NCBI GenBank assembly: GCA_963844405.1
Contig: CAWJNZ010000006.1
Span: forward strand, 1-64,000
Origin: DASSUW01 sp963844405
GTDB lineage: Bacteria; Actinomycetota; Thermoleophilia; Solirubrobacterales; Solirubrobacteraceae
Direction of reading: 5' to 3'
DNA length: 64,000 bases
Made by a program: the position numbers and the translations under genes. Position 1 is the first letter of the stretch. Every line of letters begins with the position of its first letter. Below are positions 1 through 8,326 of the stretch, piece after piece. The notes under the pieces were generated by a model, which ran no database searches, was not told where the DNA came from, and worked only from the letters and a program-made list of their open reading frames with translations.

Positions 1-8
1 GAGGACGT

Positions 9-2771
9 TCACGTCTGAACGCGGTGCGCAAGCTGTACACGGGACTTCACGTCGAGCTTGCGGAACGCCTTGCGCAGGTGGTACTCGACCGTGCTCGGGC
101 TGATGAAGAGCTGAGCGGCGATCTCGCGGTTGGTGTTCCCCTGCGCCGCCAGGCGTGAGACCTGAAGCTCCTGAGGGGTGAGTTGATCGATCGTTGCCGG
201 CGTTCGCTTGCGGGCGTGCTCGCCGGTCGCGGGCAGCTCGACCCGCGCGCGTTCGGCGAACCCGTCCATCCCGAAATCGGCGAACAGGTCGTGGGCGGTC
301 CGCAGCTCCTTGCGCGCGTCGACCCGGCGACGTTCGCGTCGCAGCCACTCGCCGTAGAGGAGGTGGGCGCGGGCGAGCTCGAAGGTCATCCGCGTTCGCG
401 CGAGCCGGTCGGTCGCTTCCGTGTAGAGGTCCTCGGCGGCCGGGCCTTCGACGAGGAGTGCGCGCGAGCGGGCCGCGACCCCGAGCGCCCAGTCAGTGCC
501 GCTCGCTGCGGTCGTGTCGACGAGACGCTGCAGCGCGTCCGCGGCGAGGTCGGGGGTGCCGGCGCGCGCAGCGGCCTCGACGAGCTCGACCATGCCCCAG
601 TTCGAGGCCGCGAGGGCGTGCCGATGTTCGACGGCGCGCAGCGCGGCGACCCGGGCGTCCTCATACCGACCGAGGCCGTTGTAGAGGACCGCCTCGGCCC
701 AATCGAGCACGGAGAGGCCGACGCCCTCGCCGCGATCGGTCAGCTCGGCCCGGCTGCGATCGATGAGATAGGTGGCATCGGCCGGGCGGCCTCGCAGGGC
801 GAGGAGGCCCACGGCGGCGTATGGCGCCGCCACGGTGTCCGCCGCTTCCGTCGCCGTCTCGATCTCGTCGACGAGCGATGCTGCGGCGCTCAGCTCGCCC
901 GCGAAGAGGTGGACGTAGGCGCGCATCATGAGCGCGAGCGGAAGCTCCCCGAGGGCGCCGGTCTCGCGGGCGAGCTGCACGTGGCGCTCGGAGATCATCT
1001 CCCAGCGGGTGTCGTCCCACAGGTGCAGCGAGGTCACGGTGGCGAGCCACTTCCAGCGCAGCTGCTCGGTCGGCGACATGGCGGCGGCATCGAATGCCGT
1101 GTGCGCCTGCCGGAGGATCGGCACGCCGGCCTCGTAGCCATCACTGAAGAGGGTGGCCAGCCCGTCGAGCAGCAGGTCGGGCGGGCGTGGCGCGTGCGGC
1201 GGGGGCGGCGCCGCTCGGGCGGCGCGCGCCACCTCGGGCACGCCGGCGCCCGGTCCGGCGAGGGCACCCGCGAACATCGCGGCGGACACCGCTTCGAGGT
1301 ACGTCTCCCGCGCGACGACCGGATCGAGCGCACTGAACCGACGGGCGGCTTCGACCAGCAGTCGCGGCGCGTCGCGGCCGCGGGTGGCGGCGAACACCGC
1401 CTCGGCGCGGAGCAGGTCTACCTGGGCGCGCTGGAGATCGCTGAGGGCTCCGGTCTCGGCGGTGGCGAGGAGCCGGAGCGCGTCGTCGAGGGCGCCGGCC
1501 TGGAACTTGCGCCGCGCGGCGGCCAGGGCGCGCCGCGAGCGCTGCTCGACATCCGGCGTCATCGCGGCGGCGCGCTCGAGAAAGGCCGCGGCCGCGGCGA
1601 ACCCGCCGCGCGCCTGCGCGCGAGCCGCGGATCGCTCGAGCTCGGCGGCGATGTCTTCATCGGGCGTCGCCTGCGCCAGCGCGCGGTGCCAGGCGCGGCG
1701 GTCGGGATCGGTCCCGGGATCGGTCGCGCCCGCCAGCGCGCGATGGATCTCGCGGCGTTCGTTTAGGCCGGACGCGCCGTAGACCGCCGACCGGACGAGC
1801 GGGTGGCGGAACACGACGCGAGGCGAAAGCGTCAGGAGGTCTTCCGCCTCGACGGTCTCTGCCGCCGACTCAGGGATCCCGAGCCGGCTCGCGGCGCCCC
1901 AGACGAGCGCCGGATCGCCGACCGGGTCAGCAGCGGCCACGAGCAACAGCCGCCGCGCGTCGTAGGGAAGCGTCGCCAATCGGCGCGTGAAGCTCTCTTC
2001 GATGCTGGCCGACAGCGGCACCGCCGCGGGCAGGCCGAACCCACCCGCGAGCTGCGCCGGCGTCAACCCGCGCGGCAGCTCGATCAGGGCGAGCGGATTC
2101 CCGCGCGTCTCGATCACGATCCGCTCCAGCACGCCGTCGTCGAGCGGAGCGGGCAGGACCGCCTCCAACAGCATCCGCGCATCGCGATGGCCGAGCGGCG
2201 CGACCGCGAGCTCGGGCAGCCCGGCGGTGGTGTCCCAGTGTTCGCGCGCCGCGAACAGCAGCGCGACGCGCTCCGCGAGCAGGCGGCGCGCCACGAAGGC
2301 CAGTGCGCGCGCCGACGCGCGATCGAGCCACTGCGCGTCATCGACCACAGCGAGGAGCGGCTGCTGCTCGGCGGCCTCCGACAACAGGCCGAGCACCGCC
2401 AGCCCCACGAGGAACGGAGTCGGCGACGGGCCGGCGCTGAGTCCGAACGCGACGGCGAGCGCGTCGCGCTGGGGGTCCGGGAGCCGCTCCATCAGCGCGA
2501 GAAACGGCGCGCACAGGTGCTGCAGCGCCGCAAACGGCAGCTCCATCTCGCCCTCGACGCCGCTCGCGCGGGTGACGCGGAACTCTCGCTCCGCCTCGAC
2601 CGCGTAATCCAGCAGCGCCGTCTTGCCGACGCCGGGCTCGCCGTACAGCACCAGGACGCCGCCGCTGCCGTCGCGCGCCGCCTGCAGCAGCCGGTCGATC
2701 GCCTCGCGCTCGCGTTGGCGTCCGACCAGGTGCTCTCCCGGCACCCGGAGCGCAGGCGCGGCTGGGGTCAT
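9..2771 (-). CDS. LuxR-family transcriptional regulator with AAA-type ATPase (LAL-like)
   Basis: Large cytoplasmic transcription activator of the LAL type, about 920 residues. A Walker A motif (GEPGVGKTALLD) lies near residue 45 and a Walker B-like VVDDAQW near 135. A long helical, TPR-like middle follows, and the last 60 residues are a LuxR helix-turn-helix (LTPQELQVSRLAAQG, then NREIAAQLFISPSTVEYHL). The start was set at the ATG giving MTPAAPALRVPGEHLVGR because the ATPase begins right after it; a longer frame upstream looks non-coding. It is divergent from the hydrolase gene beginning at 2860, with 88 bp between them holding a 17-bp palindrome, so it may control that pair. The ligand is unknown. 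Confidence 0.9.
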   Translation of the reverse strand: MTPAAPALRVPGEHLVGRQREREAIDRLLQAARDGSGGVLVLYGEPGVGKTALLDYAVEAEREFRVTRASGVEGEMELPFAALQHLCAPFLALMERLPDPQRDALAVAFGLSAGPSPTPFLVGLAVLGLLSEAAEQQPLLAVVDDAQWLDRASARALAFVARRLLAERVALLFAAREHWDTTAGLPELAVAPLGHRDARMLLEAVLPAPLDDGVLERIVIETRGNPLALIELPRGLTPAQLAGGFGLPAAVPLSASIEESFTRRLATLPYDARRLLLVAAADPVGDPALVWGAASRLGIPESAAETVEAEDLLTLSPRVVFRHPLVRSAVYGASGLNERREIHRALAGATDPGTDPDRRAWHRALAQATPDEDIAAELERSAARAQARGGFAAAAAFLERAAAMTPDVEQRSRRALAAARRKFQAGALDDALRLLATAETGALSDLQRAQVDLLRAEAVFAATRGRDAPRLLVEAARRFSALDPVVARETYLEAVSAAMFAGALAGPGAGVPEVARAARAAPPPPHAPRPPDLLLDGLATLFSDGYEAGVPILRQAHTAFDAAAMSPTEQLRWKWLATVTSLHLWDDTRWEMISERHVQLARETGALGELPLALMMRAYVHLFAGELSAAASLVDEIETATEAADTVAAPYAAVGLLALRGRPADATYLIDRSRAELTDRGEGVGLSVLDWAEAVLYNGLGRYEDARVAALRAVEHRHALAASNWGMVELVEAAARAGTPDLAADALQRLVDTTAASGTDWALGVAARSRALLVEGPAAEDLYTEATDRLARTRMTFELARAHLLYGEWLRRERRRVDARKELRTAHDLFADFGMDGFAERARVELPATGEHARKRTPATIDQLTPQELQVSRLAAQGNTNREIAAQLFISPSTVEYHLRKAFRKLDVKSRVQLAHRVQT

Positions 2772-2840
2772 GAGCACAGCATGCCTGAGCGGCGCACTCG
2801 GGTCGCGGACTAAGGCATTCCGGGATTCGAGCGCCCGCGT

Positions 2841-2857
2841 CGCGATGGACCATCGCG
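2841..2857. promoter_or_regulatory. 17-bp perfect palindrome in divergent promoter region
   Basis: CGCGATGG-A-CCATCGCG reads the same on both strands and sits 2 bases before the chosen start of the hydrolase gene, between it and the divergent LuxR-type regulator. A role as operator is inference. The palindrome also contains an alternative in-frame ATG (2845). Confidence 0.45.
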
Positions 2858-2859
2858 GC

Positions 2860-3855
2860 ATGAGCACCCCAGACACGACGACGGAGGCGTTCGCGGACAC
2901 GCGTCCCGCCGCCGAGGACCTGCCGGACTACGCGCCGGTGCCTCGCTCCGCGTTCGGTCCCGCCCTCAACGAGCAGGGCTACTACGTGGGCCGGGTCGAG
3001 CGCAACCTGTACTGGATCACCGACGGCACCTACCAGTCCGCGTTTCTCACGACCTCGGACGGCGTCGTGCTGCTCGATGCGCCGCCGACCATCGGCCACA
3101 ACATCCAGCGCGCCGTCGACGAGATCGCCGCCGCCAACGGCGTGAGCAACAAGGTCACGCACCTCATCTACTCACACCATCACGCCGACCACGCCGGCGC
3201 CTCCTCGCTGTTCGACCGCAACGTCGCCCGCATCGGCCACGAGGAGACGCGGAACCTGCTGCTCCGGGACGACGACCCGGCCCGGCCCGCGCCGGAGGAG
3301 ACCTTCCAGGACCGGCGCACGCTCGAGATCGGCGGCGAGCGGATCGAGCTCGCGTGGCACGGCTCCAATCACTCACCCGACAACATCTTCATCCACCTCC
3401 CGGGCCACGACACGCTGATGCTCGTCGACATCGTCAACCCGGGCTGGGCGCCGGTCTACCAGAGCAACCTCACCGAGGACGTCCAGGGGTACATCAAGGT
3501 CGCGGACATCGCGCTGTCGCACCCGTGGAAGCACTTCATCGGCGGCCACATGGGCAAGCTCGGCACGCGCGACGACATCGCGCTGCACCAGCAGTACATG
3601 GGCGACATCGTGGACGCGTCGAGGACGGCGATCGACACGGTCGATCCCACGCCGTACTTCGTCAAGTACGGCGAGAACACGTGGGCCGCGCTACGGGGCT
3701 ATCTGGACGCGGTCACGGCCGCCGCCGCGGAGCCCGTGATCGCGAAATACACGGGCGTCCTGGCGGCGGCCGACGTGTTCACGGCCAGCACGACCTTCCA
3801 CGTCATGCAGTCGCTCCGGCTGGACCGCGGCTACGGCTCGCAGGTCCATCCATGA
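2860..3855 (+). CDS. MBL-fold metallo-hydrolase
   Basis: Metallo-beta-lactamase-fold hydrolase of 331 residues. The zinc motif is seen as SHHHADHAG near residue 107, followed by further expected ligand positions (HGSNHSPDN; LVDIVNPGW). No signal peptide is visible, so it is probably cytoplasmic. The start MSTPDTTTEAF was chosen; an in-frame ATG five codons upstream lies inside a palindrome. The stop overlaps the next gene by 4 nt (ATGA), so the two are surely cotranscribed. The substrate cannot be told from sequence; relatives include lactonases and glyoxalase II-like enzymes. Confidence 0.85.
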   Translation: MSTPDTTTEAFADTRPAAEDLPDYAPVPRSAFGPALNEQGYYVGRVERNLYWITDGTYQSAFLTTSDGVVLLDAPPTIGHNIQRAVDEIAAANGVSNKVTHLIYSHHHADHAGASSLFDRNVARIGHEETRNLLLRDDDPARPAPEETFQDRRTLEIGGERIELAWHGSNHSPDNIFIHLPGHDTLMLVDIVNPGWAPVYQSNLTEDVQGYIKVADIALSHPWKHFIGGHMGKLGTRDDIALHQQYMGDIVDASRTAIDTVDPTPYFVKYGENTWAALRGYLDAVTAAAAEPVIAKYTGVLAAADVFTASTTFHVMQSLRLDRGYGSQVHP

Positions 3856-4313
3856 ACCACGCATCGATCTCGCCCGAAGAGGCCGCGGACCGGCTGGCGA
3901 TCCGCGAGCTCGTCGACGCCTACGCGTACTGCGCGGACAGCCGCGACGCCGACGGCCAGAAGGCGCTCTTCACGACCGACACCCACTTCGTCGTCTACAT
4001 GGAAGGCGAGGGATCGGACCCGACCGACGACCTCCACGGACGGGAATCGCTCACGCCGGTGTTCGAGAACCTGAACACGTACGAGGCGACGATGCACTTC
4101 AACGGGCAGAGCACGGTCGAGCTCGACGGCGATCGGGCCACGGGCAAGACCTACTGCCTCGCTCACCACGTGTACTCGCAGGATGGCGAGCGCAAGCTGA
4201 TGGTCGCGGCGCTCCGCTACCGGGACGCCTTTCTCAAGCACGACGGCGCCTGGCTGTTCGCCGAGCGCCGGCTCTACCTCGACTGGGCCGAGACGCGCAT
4301 GCTCCGTCCCTAG
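3852..4313 (+). CDS. NTF2-like / SnoaL-like protein
   Basis: A 153-residue protein of the nuclear-transport-factor-2 fold, the SnoaL_4-type group of small cone-shaped enzymes or binding proteins. Typical features are the N-terminal helix IRELVDAYAYCADSRDADG, then LFTTDTHFVVYMEG, and a C-terminal beta sheet (TGKTYCLAHHVY; WLFAERRLYLDW). It is translationally coupled to the MBL hydrolase through ATGA, suggesting that both act on one substrate. Function beyond the fold is not determinable. Confidence 0.82.
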   Translation: MNHASISPEEAADRLAIRELVDAYAYCADSRDADGQKALFTTDTHFVVYMEGEGSDPTDDLHGRESLTPVFENLNTYEATMHFNGQSTVELDGDRATGKTYCLAHHVYSQDGERKLMVAALRYRDAFLKHDGAWLFAERRLYLDWAETRMLRP

Positions 4314-4377
4314 GAAACGCCTGCTGATGCAGGCCTCTCCCGGGTCGGGCGTCCAGACTGGTTCGAGAACCTCGACG

Positions 4378-4583
4378 CAAGCCTCGCGCGCGGCGCGCTT
4401 GATCAGGTCGGCGGTCGCCTGCGGCTGTGAGACGTAGATCGAGTGGCTGCCGGCGGCTTCGACGACAGTCGCGCCGAGGCGCGCGGACCTGGTGTGCTGC
4501 GCGGGCGGCGGGATCATTCGGTCGTCGCTGGCGATCAGATACCAGCTGGGCTTGCTGTGCCAGGCGGGCTCGGTGATCGTGCC
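4378..4583 (-). pseudogene. C-terminal remnant of an alpha/beta hydrolase (fragment A)
   Basis: Reading on the minus strand gives about 68 residues that match the end of an alpha/beta-fold hydrolase: PAWHSKPSWYLIASDDRMIP, then GATVVEAAGSHSIYVSQPQA and TADLIKRAAR. These hold the late Asp region (ASDD) and the catalytic-His loop (GSH). No N-terminal half with the nucleophile elbow exists nearby, and the frame has no sensible stop before running into the NTF2-like gene. It is therefore a decayed fragment. Confidence 0.65.
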
Positions 4584-4589
4584 TCCGAG

Positions 4590-4752
4590 CCCGTCGGCGC
4601 CCCTGATGCGATCCAGGCCGAGACGACCGCGGCCGTGCAGGCCAGCGGGGACGCCAACTCGGCGTTCGCGCTCGCCCTCGCCGAGACCGTCACCGCCTAT
4701 GTCGACGGGCGCTACGACGAAGCGCTTCGAGCTGACCGAGCAGGCGGAGTGA
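4590..4752 (+). pseudogene. Unidentified coding-like fragment
   Basis: A short stretch on the plus strand has codon usage and residue pattern of a real protein C-terminus (DAIQAETTAAVQASGDANSA, then AETVTAYVDGRYDEAL). It has no start, and a shift near 4720 leads to a stop at 4750-4752. The family was not recognised. It lies between two hydrolase remnants on the other strand, so this whole interval appears to be degraded DNA. Confidence 0.35.
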
Positions 4753-4820
4753 CGTTCACGCGCGTTAACCACGCCGCCTTGACCCGACAGGTTCGCCGTC
4801 ACCCGCTGACCGAAAGCTCG

Positions 4821-4961
4821 TCACGCCTGTTCGTAACCGCGGTTCCACCAAGCGAGGATCAGCTCCGCGTACTCCCCCGCGGGGTCCTCGTAGGCGAAGT
4901 GCCCAGCGTCGACGAAGTCGAGCTTGCTGTCCGGGAGCCGCTCGTGAAGGAACTCGGCGTT
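4821..4961 (-). pseudogene. C-terminal remnant of an alpha/beta hydrolase (fragment B)
   Basis: The last 46 residues of a second alpha/beta hydrolase are readable on the minus strand: NAEFLHERLPDSKLDFVDAG, then HFAYEDPAGEYAELILAWW, then a stop. This is the catalytic-His loop (DAGHF) and final helix seen in dehalogenase- or epoxide-hydrolase-like proteins. Upstream sequence in this frame is not protein-like, so the N-terminal 80% is missing. It differs from fragment A. From 4962 to 5232 I see nothing recognisable. Confidence 0.65.
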
Positions 4962-5232
4962 GACCGCTCGGCCCCGTCGCGATCGGTCGTCGCCGGGTCG
5001 GGATGAACGCGGAAACGGCCGGAAAAGGCCCATGGGCCGTTTCCGACCACCACGACGCTCGCCGAGCGAGGGTCCAGAGTTGCGGTATTGCAGGCCTTCG
5101 CGACGTGCCGCGGCCAGCGACTCGATGCGGGGACATCACGACCGTTTCGTGTGCCGGCGAAACCAGCTCGCCCGCCATTCCACCCGCAACTAGAGAATCT
5201 AGTCACCACGCGGGATTCCGGCCCCGAAAAGG

Positions 5233-5305
5233 TGGCGAGACCCGGACTCGAACCGGGGACACCACGATTTTCAGTCGTGTGCTCTACCAACTGAGCTATC
5301 TCGCC
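5233..5305 (-). tRNA. tRNA-Phe (GAA)
   Basis: On the minus strand a full cloverleaf folds: acceptor GGCGAGA/TCTCGCC, D arm GCTC/GAGC, anticodon stem CACGA/TCGTG with loop CTGAAAA (anticodon GAA), and T arm CCCGG-TTCGAGT-CCGGG. The length is 73 nt including discriminator A. The 3' CCA is not encoded (ACC followed by T). Confidence 0.97.
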
Positions 5306-5321
5306 GTGGCGGCTAGAGAGC

Positions 5322-6116
5322 CTAGCGCGCTGCGAGCCAGGCGCTGATCGGGCCTGAGCCGGTGAGGGGGGAGAAGTCTCCCGTGTCCCGGATGTGCTCG
5401 GCGGCGGTCGCCATGGCGCGTATGGCGACCCAGGTGAGGCCTCCGCCGACGGACACGCGTTGGCCGCCGGCCGAGACGATCTCGGCCATCGTCAGACCCG
5501 GGTGGGCGAGGACGTTGACCGGGCGGGAGACCGCGGAGCAGACCGCTTGGACCGCGGAGGCGTTGCGCAGGCCCGGGGCGTAGAGCACGTCGGCCCCGGC
5601 CGCCTCGTACGCGCGCAGGCGCGTAACGGTGTCGGCGAGGTCCGGATTGCCGCGGATGTGGTTCTCGGCCCTGGCGGTCAGCGTGAAGGGGAAGTCCAGG
5701 GAGCGGGCGGCGGCGACCGCGGCGGCCACTCGCTCGACCGCCTGGTCGAGCGGGTAGAGCCCGTCCTCCGGGCCCCAGTCCTCGATCGAGCCCCCGACGG
5801 CGCCCGCCGAAGCGGCCGTCTGGACCGCGTGCGCCGCGGCCTCCGGCATCGGGCCGTAGCCGTTCTCGAGATCCATGGACAGTGGCAGGTCGGTGGCCTC
5901 GTCGACCGCGCGGATGTGATCCAGGACCTCGTCCAGGGACACCCCGCCGTCGGACCGCCCCAACGTGAACGCGAAGCCGGAGCTCGTGCCCGCCAGCGCG
6001 CGGAACCCCAGCGCCGCGAGCACCTTCGCCGAGCCCGCATCCCAGGGGTTGGGGATGATGAACGGCTCGCCCTCGTGGAGGGCACGGAACGCCTCGGCCT
6101 TGTCGAGCTGTGTCAT
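5322..6116 (-). CDS. Isocitrate lyase / PEP mutase family protein
   Basis: A 264-residue TIM-barrel enzyme of the isocitrate lyase/phosphoenolpyruvate mutase superfamily. Seen are IIPNPWDAGSAKVLAALGF near the start, the metal and substrate segments LSMDLENGYG and GGSIEDWG, and TARAENHIRG. The catalytic-loop KKCGH type motif of true isocitrate lyases is absent, as in the oxaloacetate-decarboxylase/carboxyvinyl-phosphonate-like subgroup. The start is the ATG of MTQLDKAEAF; longer frames are poor. It stands alone after tRNA-Phe. The exact reaction (C-C or P-C bond lysis of a 2-oxo acid) is open. Confidence 0.85.
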   Translation of the reverse strand: MTQLDKAEAFRALHEGEPFIIPNPWDAGSAKVLAALGFRALAGTSSGFAFTLGRSDGGVSLDEVLDHIRAVDEATDLPLSMDLENGYGPMPEAAAHAVQTAASAGAVGGSIEDWGPEDGLYPLDQAVERVAAAVAAARSLDFPFTLTARAENHIRGNPDLADTVTRLRAYEAAGADVLYAPGLRNASAVQAVCSAVSRPVNVLAHPGLTMAEIVSAGGQRVSVGGGLTWVAIRAMATAAEHIRDTGDFSPLTGSGPISAWLAAR

Positions 6117-6145
6117 GGCCACAGCCAACCAGAGATCCGCTCCGA

Positions 6146-6220
6146 AGGCCCGGGCTATGAGGGGGCGCATAGGCCCGGGCTATGAGGGGGGCGAATAGGC
6201 CCGGGGTATGAGGGGGCGGA
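6146..6220. repeat. Three tandem 24-26-bp repeats
   Basis: Three adjoining near-identical units, 6146-6170, 6171-6196 and 6197-6220, each begin AGGCCCGGGCTATGAGGGGG with small differences at the 3' end (copy 3 has GGGGTATG). They fill the gap between the MFS gene stop (6228) and the upstream end of the PEP-mutase-like gene (6116). Each contains the palindromic core GGCCCGGGC. Too few and too close for CRISPR; a minisatellite or clustered binding sites are possible. Confidence 0.85.
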
Positions 6221-6227
6221 GGGCGGG

Positions 6228-7436
6228 CTAGGCCGGAACGGGCGTGGCCGTCGGCGCCGGCCAGGCGGCGCGCATGCGCGGCGTGGAGATCGCGATCACC
6301 GCGAACATGCCGGCCGCCGCGATCCCGAACGTGGCCTGCACGCCGCCGGTCGAGATCAGCACGCTGGCCGCGATGAACGAGCCGGCGAACGCGAGCGAGG
6401 TGAGGGCCTTCTGCAGCGCGAACACGCGCCCGTGCAGCGTGGAGGGGACGGCGTCCCCGAGCAGCAGCCGGTCGTGCACCAGCGCGAAGCCGTTGCCGAA
6501 CCCCCCGAGCACGAACACCGGCAGCAGCACCCAGAGGCTGGGCGCCAACGCGCAGATCACGAGGTCGATCGCCATGCAGGCGAGCCCGGCGAGATAGGCG
6601 CGCCGCCACTGGAACGCCCACTTGAAGCGCGCCATCGAGCGACCCGAGCACGGTCCCGGCGCCGTGGGCGGCGACCAACGCCGCGAGGCCGGAGCCGCCG
6701 GCGGCCAGCACGTCGCGCGCGAGCACGACCTCGCCGACGTTCGTGACGCCGGCGAACAGCACCGCCGCGGTCGAGCTCGCGAGCAGCAGGCGCACGTCGG
6801 CCTGGCCGCCCAGCGTGCGGAGGCCGACGCGCAGGTCGGTCCACAAGGAGCGGTGCTCGATCCGGTCGCCGCGCGGCGAGCGCCGCCCAGCCCGGCCAGC
6901 AGCACCGCCGAGACCACGAAGGAGGCGCCGTTGACGCCGAACAGCGCGGCCGGCGGCACGACCGCCAGCAGCCCGATCGCCAGCGCGGGCCCGAGCGTGA
7001 GCCCGATGTCGTCGAGCGCGCCGAACAGGCCCAGCGCAGCCGGCCGCCGCTTGTCAGGGGCCAGCCGCGTGACGCCGACCAGCGCCGCCGGGGAGAACAG
7101 GGCGGTGCCGGTGCCGGCGAGCGCGGCGGCGAGCACGAGCACCGGCAGCGACTGGCTGCACACGACGAGCACGCAGGCCAGGAACCGCAGCATGTCGGAC
7201 GCGATCGCGCACGTCCGCCACCCGACGCGGTCGACGAGCGCGCCGAACAGCGGCCCGAAGAGGATCGCGGGGAGCAGGTCCGGCACGAGCACGGCCGTGA
7301 TCGCCCAGGCGGACCCGGTGTGCTCGTAGGCGAGCAGCGGCAGGACGACGTGGGCGAGGCCCGAGCCCAGGCACGACTGCGCATGGGCGGCGAAGAACCG
7401 CCGGCTCGGCGCGTCCGCAAGGGCCTCGCGGAGCAC
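6228..7436 (-). CDS. MFS transporter (two compensating frame breaks)
   Basis: Inner-membrane major facilitator with about 12 predicted helices. The N-terminal half (FAAHAQSCLGSGLAHVVLP; PLFGALVDRVGWR, the motif-A loop) and the C-terminal part (VFVLGGFGNGFALVHDRLLL) are in one frame. The middle is not: between roughly 6640 and 6870 the proper protein (LWTDLRVGLRTLGGQ, then STAAVLFAGVTNVGEVVLAR) reads in another frame, so two opposite single-base indels cancel. This looks like sequence error. It resembles enterobactin exporter-like or drug MFS proteins. The start GTG directly abuts the stop of the DUF5317-like gene (TGAGTG), so the two form an operon. Confidence 0.8.
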   Translation of the reverse strand: MLREALADAPSRRFFAAHAQSCLGSGLAHVVLPLLAYEHTGSAWAITAVLVPDLLPAILFGPLFGALVDRVGWRTCAIASDMLRFLACVLVVCSQSLPVLVLAAALAGTGTALFSPAALVGVTRLAPDKRRPAALGLFGALDDIGLTLGPALAIGLLAVVPPAALFGVNGASFVVSAVLLAGLGGARRAATGSSTAPCGPTCASASARWAARPTCACCSRARPRRCCSPASRTSARSCSRATCWPPAAPASRRWSPPTAPGPCSGRSMARFKWAFQWRRAYLAGLACMAIDLVICALAPSLWVLLPVFVLGGFGNGFALVHDRLLLGDAVPSTLHGRVFALQKALTSLAFAGSFIAASVLISTGGVQATFGIAAAGMFAVIAISTPRMRAAWPAPTATPVPA

Positions 7437-8005
7437 TCAGGCTCCTGCCGGCGCGGGCGTCCGCCAGCGCCGGGGCACGATCACGGAGCCGCTGGCGCCG
7501 TGAAGCAGCATGAACACACCGAGGACGATCAGCCCGTCGCCGACGCTGAAGACGTTGTAGAGCGGGAACCACGACGGCGTGGCGAAGACGTCGCCGAGGA
7601 ACAGCAGCCGCGGGTTCTCGACCGCCCCGGCGTTCACGAAGCCGTCCGCGCCCGCGACGTGGAGCGCCAGGTCCGGGTCGGCGGGCATCACGCCGCCGTT
7701 CGCGATGATCGCGATGAAGTTCAGCAGCCCGCCGAGCATGACGACCGGCACGCCCGGGATCCGCCGGTTCGACCAGGCGAACGCACCGAGCAGCAGGTAG
7801 CTGAGGATGTGGACGGCCTCGGTCAGCCACCGGGCGCGCCCGGGAAGACGGAGATGATGAGGATCTGCGTGCCGATGCCCGCGAGCGCGAGCCAGCCGCG
7901 GCGGAGCTGCAGATCGGCGAGCGCGGTGAGCTTCCCTCGCGCGAGGGGGACGGTCAGCACGCAGATGATGAAGACGATGCCCAGGATCATGATCACAACG
8001 GGCAT
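7437..8005 (-). CDS. DUF5317-like membrane protein (frameshifted)
   Basis: Small integral membrane protein of about 190 residues with 5-6 hydrophobic stretches: VVIMILGIVFIICVLTVPLA at the start, LRRGWLALAGIGTQILIISV, VVMLGGLLNFIAIIANGGVM, and LFLGDVFATPSWFPLYNVFS. The pattern matches the DUF5317 family by memory; function unknown. The first 60 and the remaining residues are in different frames, with a break near 7840 (GC run cgggcgcgcccggg). An in-frame GTG at 8029 is an alternative start. It is cotranscribed with the MFS gene. Confidence 0.7.
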
Positions 8006-8137
8006 CGGCACCCCGTCGCGACGGCTCACTCCAACAAGTGTCCAATCGCTCAGCCTTGCGCTCGTGCCAGCCGATGAGGGTCACGTATCGGGCTTCCGAA
8101 CTTGGAGGGAGGCCCATGACAAGGAGGTCTCAGGCAC

Positions 8138-8227
8138 ATGAAGGCACGCCTGTATCGCACCGCTGTGACCGTGAGCATGGTCGCTGTCCTTCTCGAGGGC
8201 CTCGGCGCCGCCTGGAAGTGGAGCTGA
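8138..8227 (+). CDS. 29-residue hydrophobic peptide (putative)
   Basis: A short frame with a near-perfect ribosome site (AAGGAGGT, 9 nt before ATG). The peptide starts MKARLYRTAVTVSMVAVLLE and ends LGAAWKWS: a basic N-terminus, one hydrophobic segment and a Lys-Trp end. An overlapping frame starting at 8116 also has an upstream GGAGGG but gives an unlikely Arg-rich product. It lies 155 bp before a c-di-GMP enzyme gene and before a second tiny peptide that also ends Lys-Trp. No known family recognised. Confidence 0.5.
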   Translation: MKARLYRTAVTVSMVAVLLEGLGAAWKWS

Positions 8228-8292
8228 GGGCGCGAGCCCTCGCTCACTCCAGATCGGCACCGTTTCGCTCGATAAGGGAGGAATGACGGACC

Positions 8293-8322
8293 ATGAAGGT
8301 TCTTAACGGCCGTAAGTGGTAG
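8293..8322 (+). CDS. 9-residue micropeptide MKVLNGRKW (putative leader)
   Basis: ATG preceded at 9 nt by AAGGGAGGAA, a strong ribosome site, encodes MKVLNGRKW and stops. A 9-bp-stem hairpin followed by a pyrimidine tract begins only 5 nt after the stop, and the GGDEF-EAL gene starts right behind it. The arrangement is that of a leader peptide with an attenuator-like hairpin; whether it is translated is not known. Confidence 0.4.
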   Translation: MKVLNGRKW

Positions 8323-8326
8323 CGGG

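Noticed and set aside
2772..2900. Longer N-terminus for the LuxR-family regulator
   Set aside because: The extra residues are not like the family and would overlap the start of the divergent hydrolase gene.
5233..5320. Attachment site or integrase next to tRNA-Phe
   Set aside because: No repeat of the tRNA 3' end was noticed within the window and no integrase gene is present.
6146..6220. Tandem repeats as a CRISPR array
   Set aside because: The units adjoin with no unique spacers and no cas genes are in the window.
5296..6846. A 516-codon frame downstream of the MFS transporter as a fusion protein
   Set aside because: Its first part is the frame-shifted middle of the MFS transporter and the remainder is antisense-like reading through the repeats and the PEP-mutase-like gene.
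8116..8286. Arg-rich 56-codon frame overlapping the 29-residue peptide
   Set aside because: It has a possible ribosome site, but composition is that of shadow frames (Arg/Ser/His-rich). The overlapping hydrophobic peptide is the better candidate.
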